A DNA stretch of 64,000 nucleotides from Argopecten irradians (Eukaryota > Mollusca > Bivalvia > Pectinida > Pectinidae), in NCBI RefSeq assembly GCF_041381155.1, contig NC_091137.1, positions 20,195,655-20,259,654 of the forward strand. Direction: 5' to 3'. Shown here one piece after another: positions 23,560-36,100 of this stretch; within the stretch, counting starts at the first letter, position 1, and each line of letters begins with the position of its first letter. The notes below the pieces were generated by a model. The model had not been told where the DNA came from and did not search any database. It saw nothing but the letters and a program-made list of their open reading frames with translations. Made by a program: the position numbers and the translations under genes.

Positions 23560-24150
23560 CAGCAAGGTTATACATGGCGGATAGTGTTCATCTTGCTAGT
23601 CCATTGGTACCCATCAAATTGGTTCCTATTCAGTGAAGGATCCTTTCACTCTTACACCAGATGGGTTTTAAATTCCCTATTGAATCTCACCCTTCCGGTT
23701 AGGGGCCCAAATTGGTTCCCTTTCAGTAAGAGATGCTATAAACTAAATATGAGCCAAATACGGTACTTTACTTCTTTGAGCAGAACTTCAAGGAGTTTAC
23801 AAGGCGTTGTGTACTGCACTACTTTGGTCCATGGAGATCCATACCCTTAGTGTATACACGTACGTGTACAGCATTGGTCCCCTAAAAACTAGGAACAAAA
23901 TATTTTCATTTCTACAGCAGAAGATTTGAAAGAATTTGATAAGCTGCCCATATTGGACCACACCCATTCGGCCCATGGGGACCGAGACCCTTTCAGTCAA
24001 GGAAGCTGCTGCTTAAATATGAACCAAATCCTTCCATTTCAACAGCATAATGATTTTAAAAAAATTGCAACATTTCTCCTATTGGACTGGCCCTTGGTGA
24101 CGAAGACACGGTTTATACAAAATTGAAATCCTTTCAGTCCTTCCAAAACA
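23560..24150 (+). repeat. Degenerate repeat with ccctttcagt...taaatatga units
   Basis: The segment ccctttcagtaagagatgc..taaatatgagccaaat at about 23720 recurs at about 23988 (ccctttcagtcaaggaagc..taaatatgaaccaaat), with partial echoes near 23626 and 24132. Units are diverged. No coding potential. Confidence 0.45.
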
Positions 24151-24608
24151 GCAGATTTTGACCAAATTTACACTGCGTTCAAGCGTCCGGATTAGACTCC
24201 TCCCTCAAATGTTGTAACATTTTGTTACGACAGCCAATGAAAACTCCAGGAAGTTGCCTCGATTGGTTAGACTGCATGTGGTGTAGCGCAAACAATGTTG
24301 ACTACTGATTTGACTTGGTTATACCTTTGTACCAAAGATTTGTTAGCACGCACTAAGATATAAACAGGTTTCAAACATGTTTCTTTATTCAATCGTACCA
24401 TATAATCAATCATAGAAAGACAAAAGCATTATATCTTGATAGCTTCGTAAAACGTTCCCTGGAACATACACGGTTGTAGTTGTAAGGCCAAAAATGTCTA
24501 TTTAGGGTTACATTGGTGAAAAATAGGGTCTGTAGTTACGGATATTTTTTCAAGTTCATATGCAATAGCGGGCTGTTTACTAAACAGATTTATAGCTCCT
24601 ATTTATCA

Positions 24609-26222
24609 ACAAGAGATCCCAGAGGGATCTTGGCGCCCACCAAAGAATGATCTATGTCTGACAATAGAAAGACGGATCTTTTCTCTGCTTTTCAACTTTT
24701 TAATACATATTACTACATATGAAATTTGAGAAAGATCCTTTCAGTACTTTCTAAGATATATAACACTGACAAACTTCAATAATCAAAATCAAAGATGTTG
24801 TTGACCGATCAGTCCCAATATGCAATATGCAGGTCCTAGGAGTACCTACATATAAAATTTGAGACAGATCACTTCAGTACTTTCTGAGAAATAGCGGTAA
24901 AAAACTTCAATTATCAAAATTCAAAATGGTGGCCTGTCGGCCATCTTGTTGACCGTTCGGACCCAAAATGTAATTAGGGACCTAAGGGAACCTGCACATG
25001 AAATTTGAGACATATCCCTTCAGTACTTTCTGAGAAATAGCGGTAACAAACTTCAACTATCAAAATCCAAGATGGCGGCCTGGCGGCCATCTTGTTGACC
25101 GATCGGTCCCAAAATGAAATATGCACAACAAGGGCCCTAGGGGAACCTACATGTGAAATTTGGGAGAGATCCCTTCAGTACTTTCTGAGAAATAGCTGTA
25201 ACAAACTTTAACTATCAAAATCCAAGATGGCAGCTTAAAGGCCATCTTGTCAACCGATCAGTTCAAAAATGAAATATAAACAACTAGGGCTCTAGGGGAA
25301 CCTACATGTGAAATTTGAGAGAGATCCCTTCAGTACTTTCTGAGAAATAGCGGTAACAAACTTTAACTATCAAAATCCAAGATGGCGGCCTGGCGGCCAT
25401 CTTGTTAACCGATCAGTCCTAAAATGCAATATGCACAACTAGGGCCCTAGGGGAACCTACATGTAAAATTTGAGAGAGATCCCTTCAGTACTTTCTGAGA
25501 AATAGCGGTAACAAACTTTAACTATCAAAATCCAAGATGGCGGCCTGGCGGCCATCTTGTTGACCGATCGGTCCTAAAATGCAATATGCACAACAAGGGC
25601 CCTAGGGGAACCTACATGTGAAATTTGAGAGAGATCCCTTCAGTACTTTCTGAAAAATAGCGGTAACAAACTTTAACAATCAAAATCCAAGATGGCGGCC
25701 TGGCGGCCATTTTGTTAACCGATCGGTCCTAAAATGCAATATGCACAACTAGGGCCCTAGGGGAACCTACATGTGAAATTTGAGAGAGATCCCTTCAGTA
25801 CTTTCTGAGAAATAGCGGTAACAAACTTTAACAATCAAAATCCAAGATGGCGGCCTGGCGGCCATTTTGTTAACCGATCGGTCCTAAAATGCAATATGCA
25901 CAACTAGGGCCCTAGGGGAACCTACATGTGAAATTTGAGAGAGATCCCTTCAGTACTTTCTGAGAAATAGCGGTAACAAACTTTAACTATCAAAATCCAA
26001 GATGGCGGCCTGGCGGCCATCTTGTTAACCGATCGGTCCTAAAATGCAATATGCACAACTAGGGCCCTAGGGGAACCTACATATGAAATTTGAGAAAGAT
26101 CCCTTCAGCCCTTTCCAAGAAATAGCGGTAACAAGAAATGTTAACGGACGGAAGGACGGACCACGGACCACGGACAAAAAGCGATTTGAATACGGTAGCC
26201 CACCATCTGATGATGGTGGGCT
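24609..26222 (+). mobile_element. Hairpin-ended tandem-repeat element, copy C (most regular)
   Basis: It starts acaagagatcccagaggg, then about ten units of 155 bp. From 25441 onward agggccctag recurs at exactly 155-bp steps (25441, 25596, 25751, 25906, 26061) with very few differences, while the first units are diverged. The core of each unit is a GC palindrome, aagatggcggcctggcggcc. The 3' module is a ggacggaaggacggaccacgg tract, a spacer, and hairpin tagcccaccatc..gatggtgggcta (about 26196-26222). Non-coding. Confidence 0.85.
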
Positions 26223-26225
26223 AAT

Positions 26226-29200
26226 AAAATGATTACACATTTTCTCTCTTGACTCTTTATTTAACAATGAATACATGTAGATTTTGACTAAGAAAGGTAT
26301 CAACAGATTAGATTGGCCTAGAGTAAAACTATCAATAGGATCCTTTTAGGTACAGAAAAATTAAGTGTGGGGCGGGGGGCGGGGGGGGGGGGGTTAAAAA
26401 AATTGGTAAAAAAATTAGTGTCATCCGGCAGCAGACATCCCACCTCTTAATGTTAGTTGTGTGAACTGTAATAGTAATGCTTAAAAGTATGCTTGTAAAT
26501 ATGTAGATTTCTATTCAAACCTGGATAAGTTGTGCTAAAAGTACTCTATTGTAGTTCAAGGAAGCATAATAAGTAACGACTCTCTAACTCATGTGATTTC
26601 AAATAAAATACTATGGTAAAGTTAAGATACCAAATACTAAATTTCCACTCACTTTAACACTTTAACCTGTAACTCTAGCTACATGCATATGTATGTATAT
26701 ACATTGTACATGCATGTAATTCTGTTTTTATTGAACGATTTCGTATGCTAACTTGTTGCGGTATTAATTGTGTAACAGCTATAATAGGTAAACTGGGCCC
26801 TCAGTTAGATTACTGCTGTTACTAAACTCCGCCCACAGTTTGACTGACGCCATTCCCGAGCCGACAAACGCGCATACGACTGGTTGAAACGTGGTTTGAA
26901 CGATCCGAAAGGCAATTCCGGATGCTTGAACGCATTTCACTGTAGTTAAAATCCATGCAAAATCACAGGGACCTGGAACCAATTTCTAACCAACAGTAGT
27001 TATATATGTTTATATAATATAGTAATGTATCTGTAAGTGCCAGGTTCCTGTGTGCAAAACTAAGACTGGTGTTAATTTAAAAGAATTACCCCTATTTCCC
27101 CAATTCTTAGCTCCCGCCCTGCCACAGGTGATCATACTGTTCCCATATAATTCAGGGTTATTGGAATAAATTTGGTTAAAACTCCATGTAGAACTTCAGT
27201 AAGTGAGAATGTATTATAGCATTATTCATAATTGAAATAATTTGTAATCCATACATTCTTTATGCAGTTATTTTTTTGCAAATGTCGACAAATAACATTA
27301 ATCTTAATATGGCTTGCAAGTGAATGATTTTTCTGGGAAAACCGGGTCACCTGACTCGAGGTAATTGATTATGGAATTTATTTAACACTTTTAAGCTAGA
27401 CAGTAACTTATAAAATGTAATTCACAAGTGTGAAATACATTTTATATCCAACCGCCGCTCGCTTTGTAACCTCTATAACAGAATGAGAAAGACGTAAATA
27501 AAAAACAAGATGATACTTTAATGCACTGCGAGCTAGTCGGTGAAAACTGTACAATAGTATGATACACAAATGGATATTACAGAACATCAACACCCCCCCC
27601 CCCTCCAAAAAAAAAAAGACATGAAGTGCCTTTCTTGCACTAAAATAATTAAGCCAATATTTTTGACAGTAATACATGTACAACCATTAGACATTAATGT
27701 ATTGGGAGCACTATCTACACCTATTGTTCAATACTCCCAGTATGGGATTACCATAGTAACCATTTGTATCTGAAGAACATATCAAACCCATTAACATAAT
27801 GCTACTGATATTAAAACTTAAAAGAATGGTTTCTTACCAAGTAACCTATGGTACCTGCTAGAAAATTATTTTATGCTCATTTTTAACATGCATGAAAAGC
27901 ATAAAACATAAAAGATATAAATAATATGTCCTCGCCTTCCTATGACAGACATTATATGCTCCCAATTTTATGATGGGGCATAATGATTTTCTTCTTTTTT
28001 CCTTTTATACAAATGAGTGTATGATGAAATATGGCCACAGGTAACAGAGACAATATCACATCTATGTCAATATGTCATACAGTTGACTTCCTTACATTAT
28101 TTTTTTTATCAAGATTCTTGTTTATAATATTGGTTAAGTACTACATAAGGGCAAAATCGTCTAATTACCGCGCCGACGAACAAATAAACATCCTCAATAA
28201 TCCAGGAGATACTATCACTGCTGGAATATGTCATATGAAAACTGAAGGCTCGGTGTGCAATAGCACATGAGCAGACAGTTTGGTCCTTTAATGTATATCG
28301 AACATCCAATAACAGTATATTATACGGATTTGAAATGGAGCATTGTTCTCTGTAAATCATCAAAGAAAGTCCTTCAGGCCTGTGATTGGCCATATTTTTC
28401 TCCTGAATTGCTCAAGTTTTGCAATGACATTTTCCGGGGTTGCATATTCTGACGGTGATAGTAACCCCTGGAGTATCAAGGATGACAAATAAAAGGTTTA
28501 GAAAGATTGACTTGTCAATGTCATACAAGACAAGACTTTTATCACTTAAAATAAACCAATATTTTAAAATAGATTCAACAGCATGGCATGTAATTCAAAA
28601 ATTAAATAAACAGCATAATACTCACAAGTATTCATCATTCAACCAAACATACATGCATCATTCACCCTGGAAACACACATACATACATACACTAAAAGAT
28701 TTAAGTTGTCTGATTGATGTCAACAAATCAAGTTTGTTAACTGTTATATTTCATATAGTCAAACTTAATATTTGTAACTCTGGTAAATAAGGCTAGCTTG
28801 AAGTAAACAGCAAATTATTGAAGCTTTGTGCTGCCATTTTGACGGAGATCAAAAAGTCAGTCTTAAAAACATAAAACATGAGAGCTAACTTGGCTTCCAA
28901 TGAAATAATTTGATTAAGATTATACATAGTTAAAGAATGGCCAGACTCATCTAACTGCCATAGTATTCCTTAAAACTGGGTTTAAAGGTAGATTAACATA
29001 TGATACAATAGATTAAACTACCAGTAAAAATGTATCTTTGATTCTAACCATGACCTGGTTGACATCAGACAATCTGCTATCTTGGATGTCTACTAAAATA
29101 TAAACTATTGTAATATAGACCTAAATTACCTCTGACTGAGGTGTAGTGGTAGAGTGTGGCTTCATCTAACCCAGTTTTTACATGGTCACGGTCACTCCAT

Positions 29201-29713
29201 TTATGGAAGGAGACCTTATGCCAGATAATATAATAAAGGCAAACCAAACATTTGACATATATCAATACATTTTATGTATATCTACTTGATCTGCAAATTG
29301 TTCAGCATATCTAAGTAAAGTACTTATTCTGTCTGTTAATGGAGTGATTTGGACTCGTGAGCTTACACCAACTGTTAAATCCTTGATTTCTGAGAACTAG
29401 AAAATAATGTTCTCATTAACATTAATGATGTATTGAAGTTAACACTCAGTATGGGCTCAAAGGACTGATAACTCCAGTGTCCTGAGTAGACTGTTTAGTC
29501 AAGTCTGTATATTTGTAATCCAGAAAGTATTTCCCCTCACCTCCTCAACAAACATAGAATGAAGTGATATTTATGGCAAAACACAAAGAAATCAAATGTT
29601 TCTGATAAAAGTATGTCATAATTAATATTATAACTGTGATATATATCATCGACACTATGACAGCAATGGTAAATATCTCAATGATATGAAATGTCACTAA
29701 ATAATCCTGAAGA
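26226..29713. other. Non-coding DNA downstream of PRPF38B
   Basis: G run at about 26371-26392 and C run at 27588-27602. Open frames here (for example 28109-28393 minus and 28440-28790 plus) lack motifs. The minus-strand part nearest 29714 should hold the PRPF38B 3' UTR; I could not place its polyadenylation site with confidence. Confidence 0.4.
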
Positions 29714-30146
29714 TCAATGATCACCATTTCGATGTTTTTCACGCCCATGTCGATCTCTGTGTCGTTCTTTACTTCGTGATCTTGATCTCCTATCTCGATG
29801 TGAGTGTTTGGAACTCTTTTTAAGGTGTCGTTCTCTACTGTGTGACCGTTTACGCTCGCAACTCCTGGGTCGACTATCTTTATCCTTGGTTCTTTTTTGG
29901 CGGTCACGTTCCCTTTGTAGATCACGTGCAAAGTCACCACTACTTGATTGTCCTGATCTCCTTGGAGGTGAAGGTCGCCTGCCACGTGAACGATAATGAT
30001 CTGGTGAATGTCTGCGATGGTCGGGTGATGATCTGTAGTGAGGTGATCGGCGTCTGTCAGGGGAACGTCTGTGCGGTGACCGTCTGCCAGGAGATCGGCG
30101 TGGAGAACGTCGTGAATATTGTGGAGATGTTCCTTTATCAGGTGAC
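29714..30146 (-). CDS. PRPF38B: PRPF38B exon 6, RS domain and stop
   Basis: Acceptor GTTTAAAG|G; 143 codons then TGA (complement of 29714-29716). Rich in RS/RD/RR steps: SPDKG, SRRSPRRSPGRRSPHRR, DFARDLQRERDRQKR, SCERKRSHSRERH, RDRRSRSRSKERHRDRHG. No frame errors, unlike exons 1-5. RS domains mediate protein-protein contacts during spliceosome assembly and are normally phosphorylated. The longer open frame in another phase over this stretch is a shadow. Confidence 0.9.
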
Positions 30147-33100
30147 CTTTAAACAAAGAGAGTGTAAATTTGATGTCAATAATGAGTGATGAGTGTTGTA
30201 TTTGTATGGGTATCTTTTAGTACTTCGCCTGATAAATTTCCATCTCACAACATATCATCTTACTAGTTTATCAGTAACACACATTACAGATATTTAATTA
30301 TGGTATAAGTAATGTTAATAATACATACATGAAACATTGTATGCTATGAAAGTATGTGGTTTTACACTGTAGCAGGAAAAACATTAATCACTAAACACAT
30401 ATACTGTAAGTAATATATATTAAAAAGAGAAATGAAAAGGAAGATACAAAGTTCATGTCAGATATCATATAGCCTCCCACATTCAGTGAATATGATATCT
30501 ACCTATGTCTATATAAAGTTCCTGATGTTGTTGAACCTCCCACATTCAGTGAACATGATATCTACCTATGTCTATACAAAGTTCCTGATGTATGTGTAAC
30601 CTCCCACATTCAGTGAACATGATATCTACCTATGTCTATACAAAGTTCCTGATGTATGTGTAACCTCCCACATTCAGTGAACATGATATCTACCTATGTC
30701 TATACAAAGTTCCTGATGTATGTGTAACCTCCCACATTCAGTGAACATGATATCTACCTATGTCATACAAAGTCCTGAGGTTTTCCACATCCTACTATGT
30801 CTATACAAAGTTCCTGATGTCGTTTTGCCTCCCACATTCAGTGAACATGATATCTACCTATGTCTATACAAAGTTCCTGATGTCGTTTTGCCTCCCACAT
30901 TCAGTGAACATGATATCTACCTATGTCTATACAAAGTTCCTGATGTGTTTTGAACCTCCCACATTCAGTGAACATGATATCTACCTATGTCTATACAAAG
31001 TTCCTGATGTATGTTGTAACCTCCCACATTCAGTGAACATGATATCTACCTATGTCTATACAAAGTTCCTGATGTATGTTTTGCCTCCCACATTCAGTGA
31101 ACATGATATCTACCTGTGTCTATACAAAGTTCCTGATGTTGTTGAACCTCCCACATTCAGTGAACATGATATCTACCTATGTCTATACAAAGTTCCTGAT
31201 GTTGTTGAACCTCCCACATTCAGTGAACATGATATCTACCTATGTCTATACAAAGTTCCTGATGTTGTTTAACCTCCCACATTCAGTGAACATGATATCT
31301 ACCTATGTCTATACAAAGTTCCTGATGTATGTGTAACCTCCCACATTCAGTGAACATGATATCTACCTATGTCTATACAAAGTTCCTGATGTTGTTGAAC
31401 CTCCCACATTCAGTGAACATGATATCTACCTATGTCTATACAAAGTTCCTGATGTATGTGTAACCTCCCACATTCAGTGAACATGATATCTACCTATGTC
31501 TATACAAAGTTCCTGATGTATGTTTTGCCTCCCACATTCAGTGAACATGATATCTACCTATGTCTATACAAAGTTCCTGATGTATGTGTAACCTCCCACA
31601 TTCAGTGAACATGATATCTACCTATGTCTATACAAAGTTCCTGATGTTGTTGAACCTCCCACATTCAGTGAACATGATATCTACCTATGTCTATACAAAG
31701 TTCCTGATGTATGTGTAACCTCCCACATTCAGTGAACATGATATCTACCTATGTCTATACAAAGTTCCTGATGTATGTTGTAACCTCCCACATTCAGTGA
31801 ACATGATATCTACCTATGTCTATACAAAGTTCCTGATGTATGTGTAACCTCCCACATTCAGTGAACATGATATCTACCTGTGTCTATACAAAGTTCCTGA
31901 TGTATGTGTAACCTCCCACATTCAGTGAACATGATATCTACCTGTGTCTATACAAAGTTCCTGATGTATGTGTAACCTCCCACATTCAGTGAACATGATA
32001 TCTACCTATGTCTATACAAAGTTCCTGATGTATGTGTAACCTCCCACATTCAGTGAACATGATATCTACCTATGTCTATACAAAGTTCCTGATGTATGTG
32101 TAACCTCCCACATTCAGTGAACATGATATCTACCTGTGTCTATACAAAGTTCCTGATGTATGTGTAAACTCCCACATTCAGTGAACATGATATCTACCTG
32201 TGTCTATACAAAGTTCCTGGATGTATGTTGAACCTCCCACATTCAGTGAACATGATATCTACCTGTGTCTATACAAAGTTCCTGATGTATGTGTAACCTC
32301 CCACATTCAGTGAACATGATATCTACCTATGTCTATACAAAGTTCCTGATGTATGTTTGCCTCCCACATTCAGTGAACATGATATCTACCTATGTCTATA
32401 CAAAGTTCCTGATGTTGTTTTGCCTCCCACATTCAGTGAACATGATATCTACCTATGTCTATACAAAGTTCCTGATGTAGTTTGAACCTCCCACATTCAG
32501 TGAACATGATATCTACCTGTGTCTATACAAAGTTCCTGATGTCATGTGTAACTCCCACATTCAGTGAACATGATATCTACCTATGTCTATACAAAGTTCC
32601 TGATGTTGTTTAACCTCCCACATTCAGTGAACATGATATCTACCTATGTCTATACAAAGTTCCTGATGTATGTGTAACCTCCCACATTCAGTGAACATGA
32701 TATCTACCTATGTCTATACAAAGTTCCTGATGTTTTAACCTCCCACATTCAGTGAACATGATATCTACCTATGTCTATACAAAGTTCCTGATGTTGTTAA
32801 CCTCCCACATTCAGTGAACATGATATCTACCTATGTCTATACAAAGTTCCTGATGTTGTTTTGCCTCCCACATTCAGTGAACATGATATCTACCTATGTC
32901 TATACAAAGTTCCTGATGTTGTTGAACCTCCCACATTCAGTGAACATGATATCTACCTATGTCTATACAAAGTTCCTGATGTTGTTGAACCTCCCACATT
33001 CAGTGAACATGATATCTACCTATGTCTATACAAAGTTCCTGATGTTGTTGAACCTCCCACATTCAGTGAACATGATATCTACCTGTGTCTATACAAAGTT

Positions 33101-36100
33101 CCATGTATGTTGAACCTCCCACATTCAGTGAACATGATATCTACCTATGTCTATACAAAGTTCCTGATGTATGTGTAACCTCCCACATTCAGTGAACATG
33201 ATATCTACCTGTGTCTATACAAAGTTCCTGATGTCGTTTAGCCTCCCACATTCAGTGAACATGATATCTACCTATGTCTATACAAAGTTCCTGATGTATG
33301 TGTAACCTCCCACATTCAGTGAACATGATATCTACCTATGTCTATACAAAGTTCCTGATGTTGTTGAACCTCCCACATTCAGTGAACATGATATCTACCT
33401 ATGTCTATACAAAGTTCCTGATGTTGTTGAACCTCCCACATTCAGTGAACATGATATCTACCTATGTCTATACAAAGTTCCTGATGTTGTTGAACCTCCC
33501 ACATTCAGTGAACATGATATCTACCTATGTCTATACAAAGTTCCTGATGTTGTTGAACCTCCCACATTCAGTGAACATGATATCAACCTATGTCTATACA
33601 AAGTTCCTGATGTATGTGTAACCTCCCCCACATTCAGTGAACATGATATCTACCTATGTCTATACAAAGTTCCTGATGTATGTGTAACCTCCCACATTCA
33701 GTGAACATGATATCTACCTATGTCTATACAAAGTTCCTGATGTTGTTGAACCTCCCACATTCAGTGAACATGATATCTACCTATGTCTATACAAAGTTCC
33801 TGATGTCGTTTTGCCTCCCACATTCAGTGAACATGATATCTACCTGTGTCTATACAAAGTTCCTGATGTTGTTTTGAACCTCCCACATTCAGTGAACATG
33901 ATATCTACCTATGTCTATACAAAGTTCCTGATGTATGTTTTGCCTCCCACATTCAGTGAACATGATATCTACCTATGTCTATACAAAGTTCCTGATGTAT
34001 GTGTAAACTCCCACATTCAGTGAACATGATATCTACCTATGTCTATACAAAGTTCCTGATGTATGTGTAACCTCCCACATTCAGTGAACATGATATCTAC
34101 CTATGTCTATACAAAGTTCCTGATGTTGTTTTGCCTCCCACATTCAGTGAACATGATATCTACCTATGTCTATACAAAGTTCCTGATGTATGTGTAACCT
34201 CCCACATTCAGTGAACATGATATCTACCTATGTCTATACAAAGTTCCTGATGTATGTGTAACCTCCCACATTCAGTGAACATGATATCTACCTATGTCTA
34301 TACAAAGTTCCTGATGTTGTTTTGCCTCCCACATTCAGTGAACATGATATCTACCTATGTCTATACAAAGTTCCTGATGTCGTTTTGCCTCCCACATTCA
34401 GTGAACATGATATCTACCTATGTCTATACAAAGTTCCTGATGTTGTTTTGCCTCCCACATTCAGTGAACATGATATCTACCTATGTCTATACAAAGTTCC
34501 TGATGTATGTTTTGCCTCCCACATTCAGTGAACATGATATCTACCTATGTCTATACAAAGTTCCTGATGTCGTTTTGCCTCCCACATTCAGTGAACATGA
34601 TATCTACCTGTGTCTATACAAAGTTCCTGATGTATGTTGTAACCTCCCACATTCAGTGAACATGATATCTACCTATGTCTATACAAAGTTCCTGATGTTG
34701 TTTAACCTCCCACATTCAGTGAACATGATATCTACCTATGTCTATACAAAGTTCCTGATGTATGTTAACCTCCCACATTCAGTGAACATGATATCTACCT
34801 GTGTCTATACAAAGTTCCTGATGTCGTTTTGCCTCCCACATTCAGTGAACATGATATCTACCTATGTCTATACAAAGTTCCTGATGTATGTTTTGCCTCC
34901 CACATTCAGTGAACATGATATCTACCTATGTCTATACAAAGTTCCTGATGTATGTGTAACCTCCCACATTCAGTGAACATGATATCTACCTATGTCTATA
35001 CAAAGTTCCTGATGTATGTGTAACCTCCCACATTCAGTGAACATGATATCTACCTATGTCTATACAAAGTTCCTGATGTATGTGTAACCTCCCACATTCA
35101 GTGAACATGATATCTACCTATGTCTATACAAAGTTCCTGATGTATGTTTAGCCTCCCACATTCAGTGAACATGATATCTACCTATGTCTATACAAAGTTC
35201 CTGATGTTGTTGAACCTCCCACATTCAGTGAACATGATATCTACCTATGTCTATACAAAGTTCCTGATGTATGTGTAACCTCCCACATTCAGTGAACATG
35301 ATATCTACCTATGTCTATACAAAGTTCCTGATGTATGTGTAACCTCCCACATTCAGTGAACATGATATCTACCTATGTCTATACAAAGTTCCTGATGTAT
35401 GTGTAACCTCCCACATTCAGTGAACATGATATCTACCTATGTCTATACAAAAGTTCCTGATGTTGTTGCCTCCCACATTCAGTGAACATGATATCTACCT
35501 ATGTCTATACAAAGTTCCTGATGTATGTTTAACCTCCCACATTCAGTGAACATGATATCTACCTGTGTCTATACAAAGTTCCTGATGTATGTGTAACCTC
35601 CCACATTCAGTGAACATGATATCTACCTATGTCTATACAAAGTTCCTGATGTATGTGTAACCTCCCACATTCAGTGAACATGATATCTACCTGTGTCTAT
35701 ACAAAGTTCCTGATGTCGTTTTGCCTCCCACATTCAGTGAACATGATATCTACCTATGTCTATACAAAGTTCCTGATGTATGTGTAACCTCCCACATTCA
35801 GTGAACATGATATCTACCTATGTCTATACAAAGTTCCTGATGTATGTGTAACCTCCCACATTCAGTGAACATGATATCTACCTATGTCTATACAAAGTTC
35901 CTGATGTCGTTTTGCCTCCCACATTCAGTGAAGATGATATCTACCTATGTCTATACAAAGTTCCTGATGTATGTGTAAACTCCCACATTCAGTGAACATG
36001 ATATCTACCTATGTCTATACAAAGTTCCTGATGTATGTTTAGCCTCCCACATTCAGTGAACATGATATCTACCTATGTCTATACAAAGTTCCTGATGTCG

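Noticed and set aside
26779..26982. 67-codon minus-strand open frame
   Set aside because: No motif, splice context or neighbour support; composition resembles chance.
29545..30156. 203-codon minus-strand open frame with a hydrophobic end
   Set aside because: Different phase over the PRPF38B RS exon; the RS-coding phase has family motifs, a proper acceptor and a stop.
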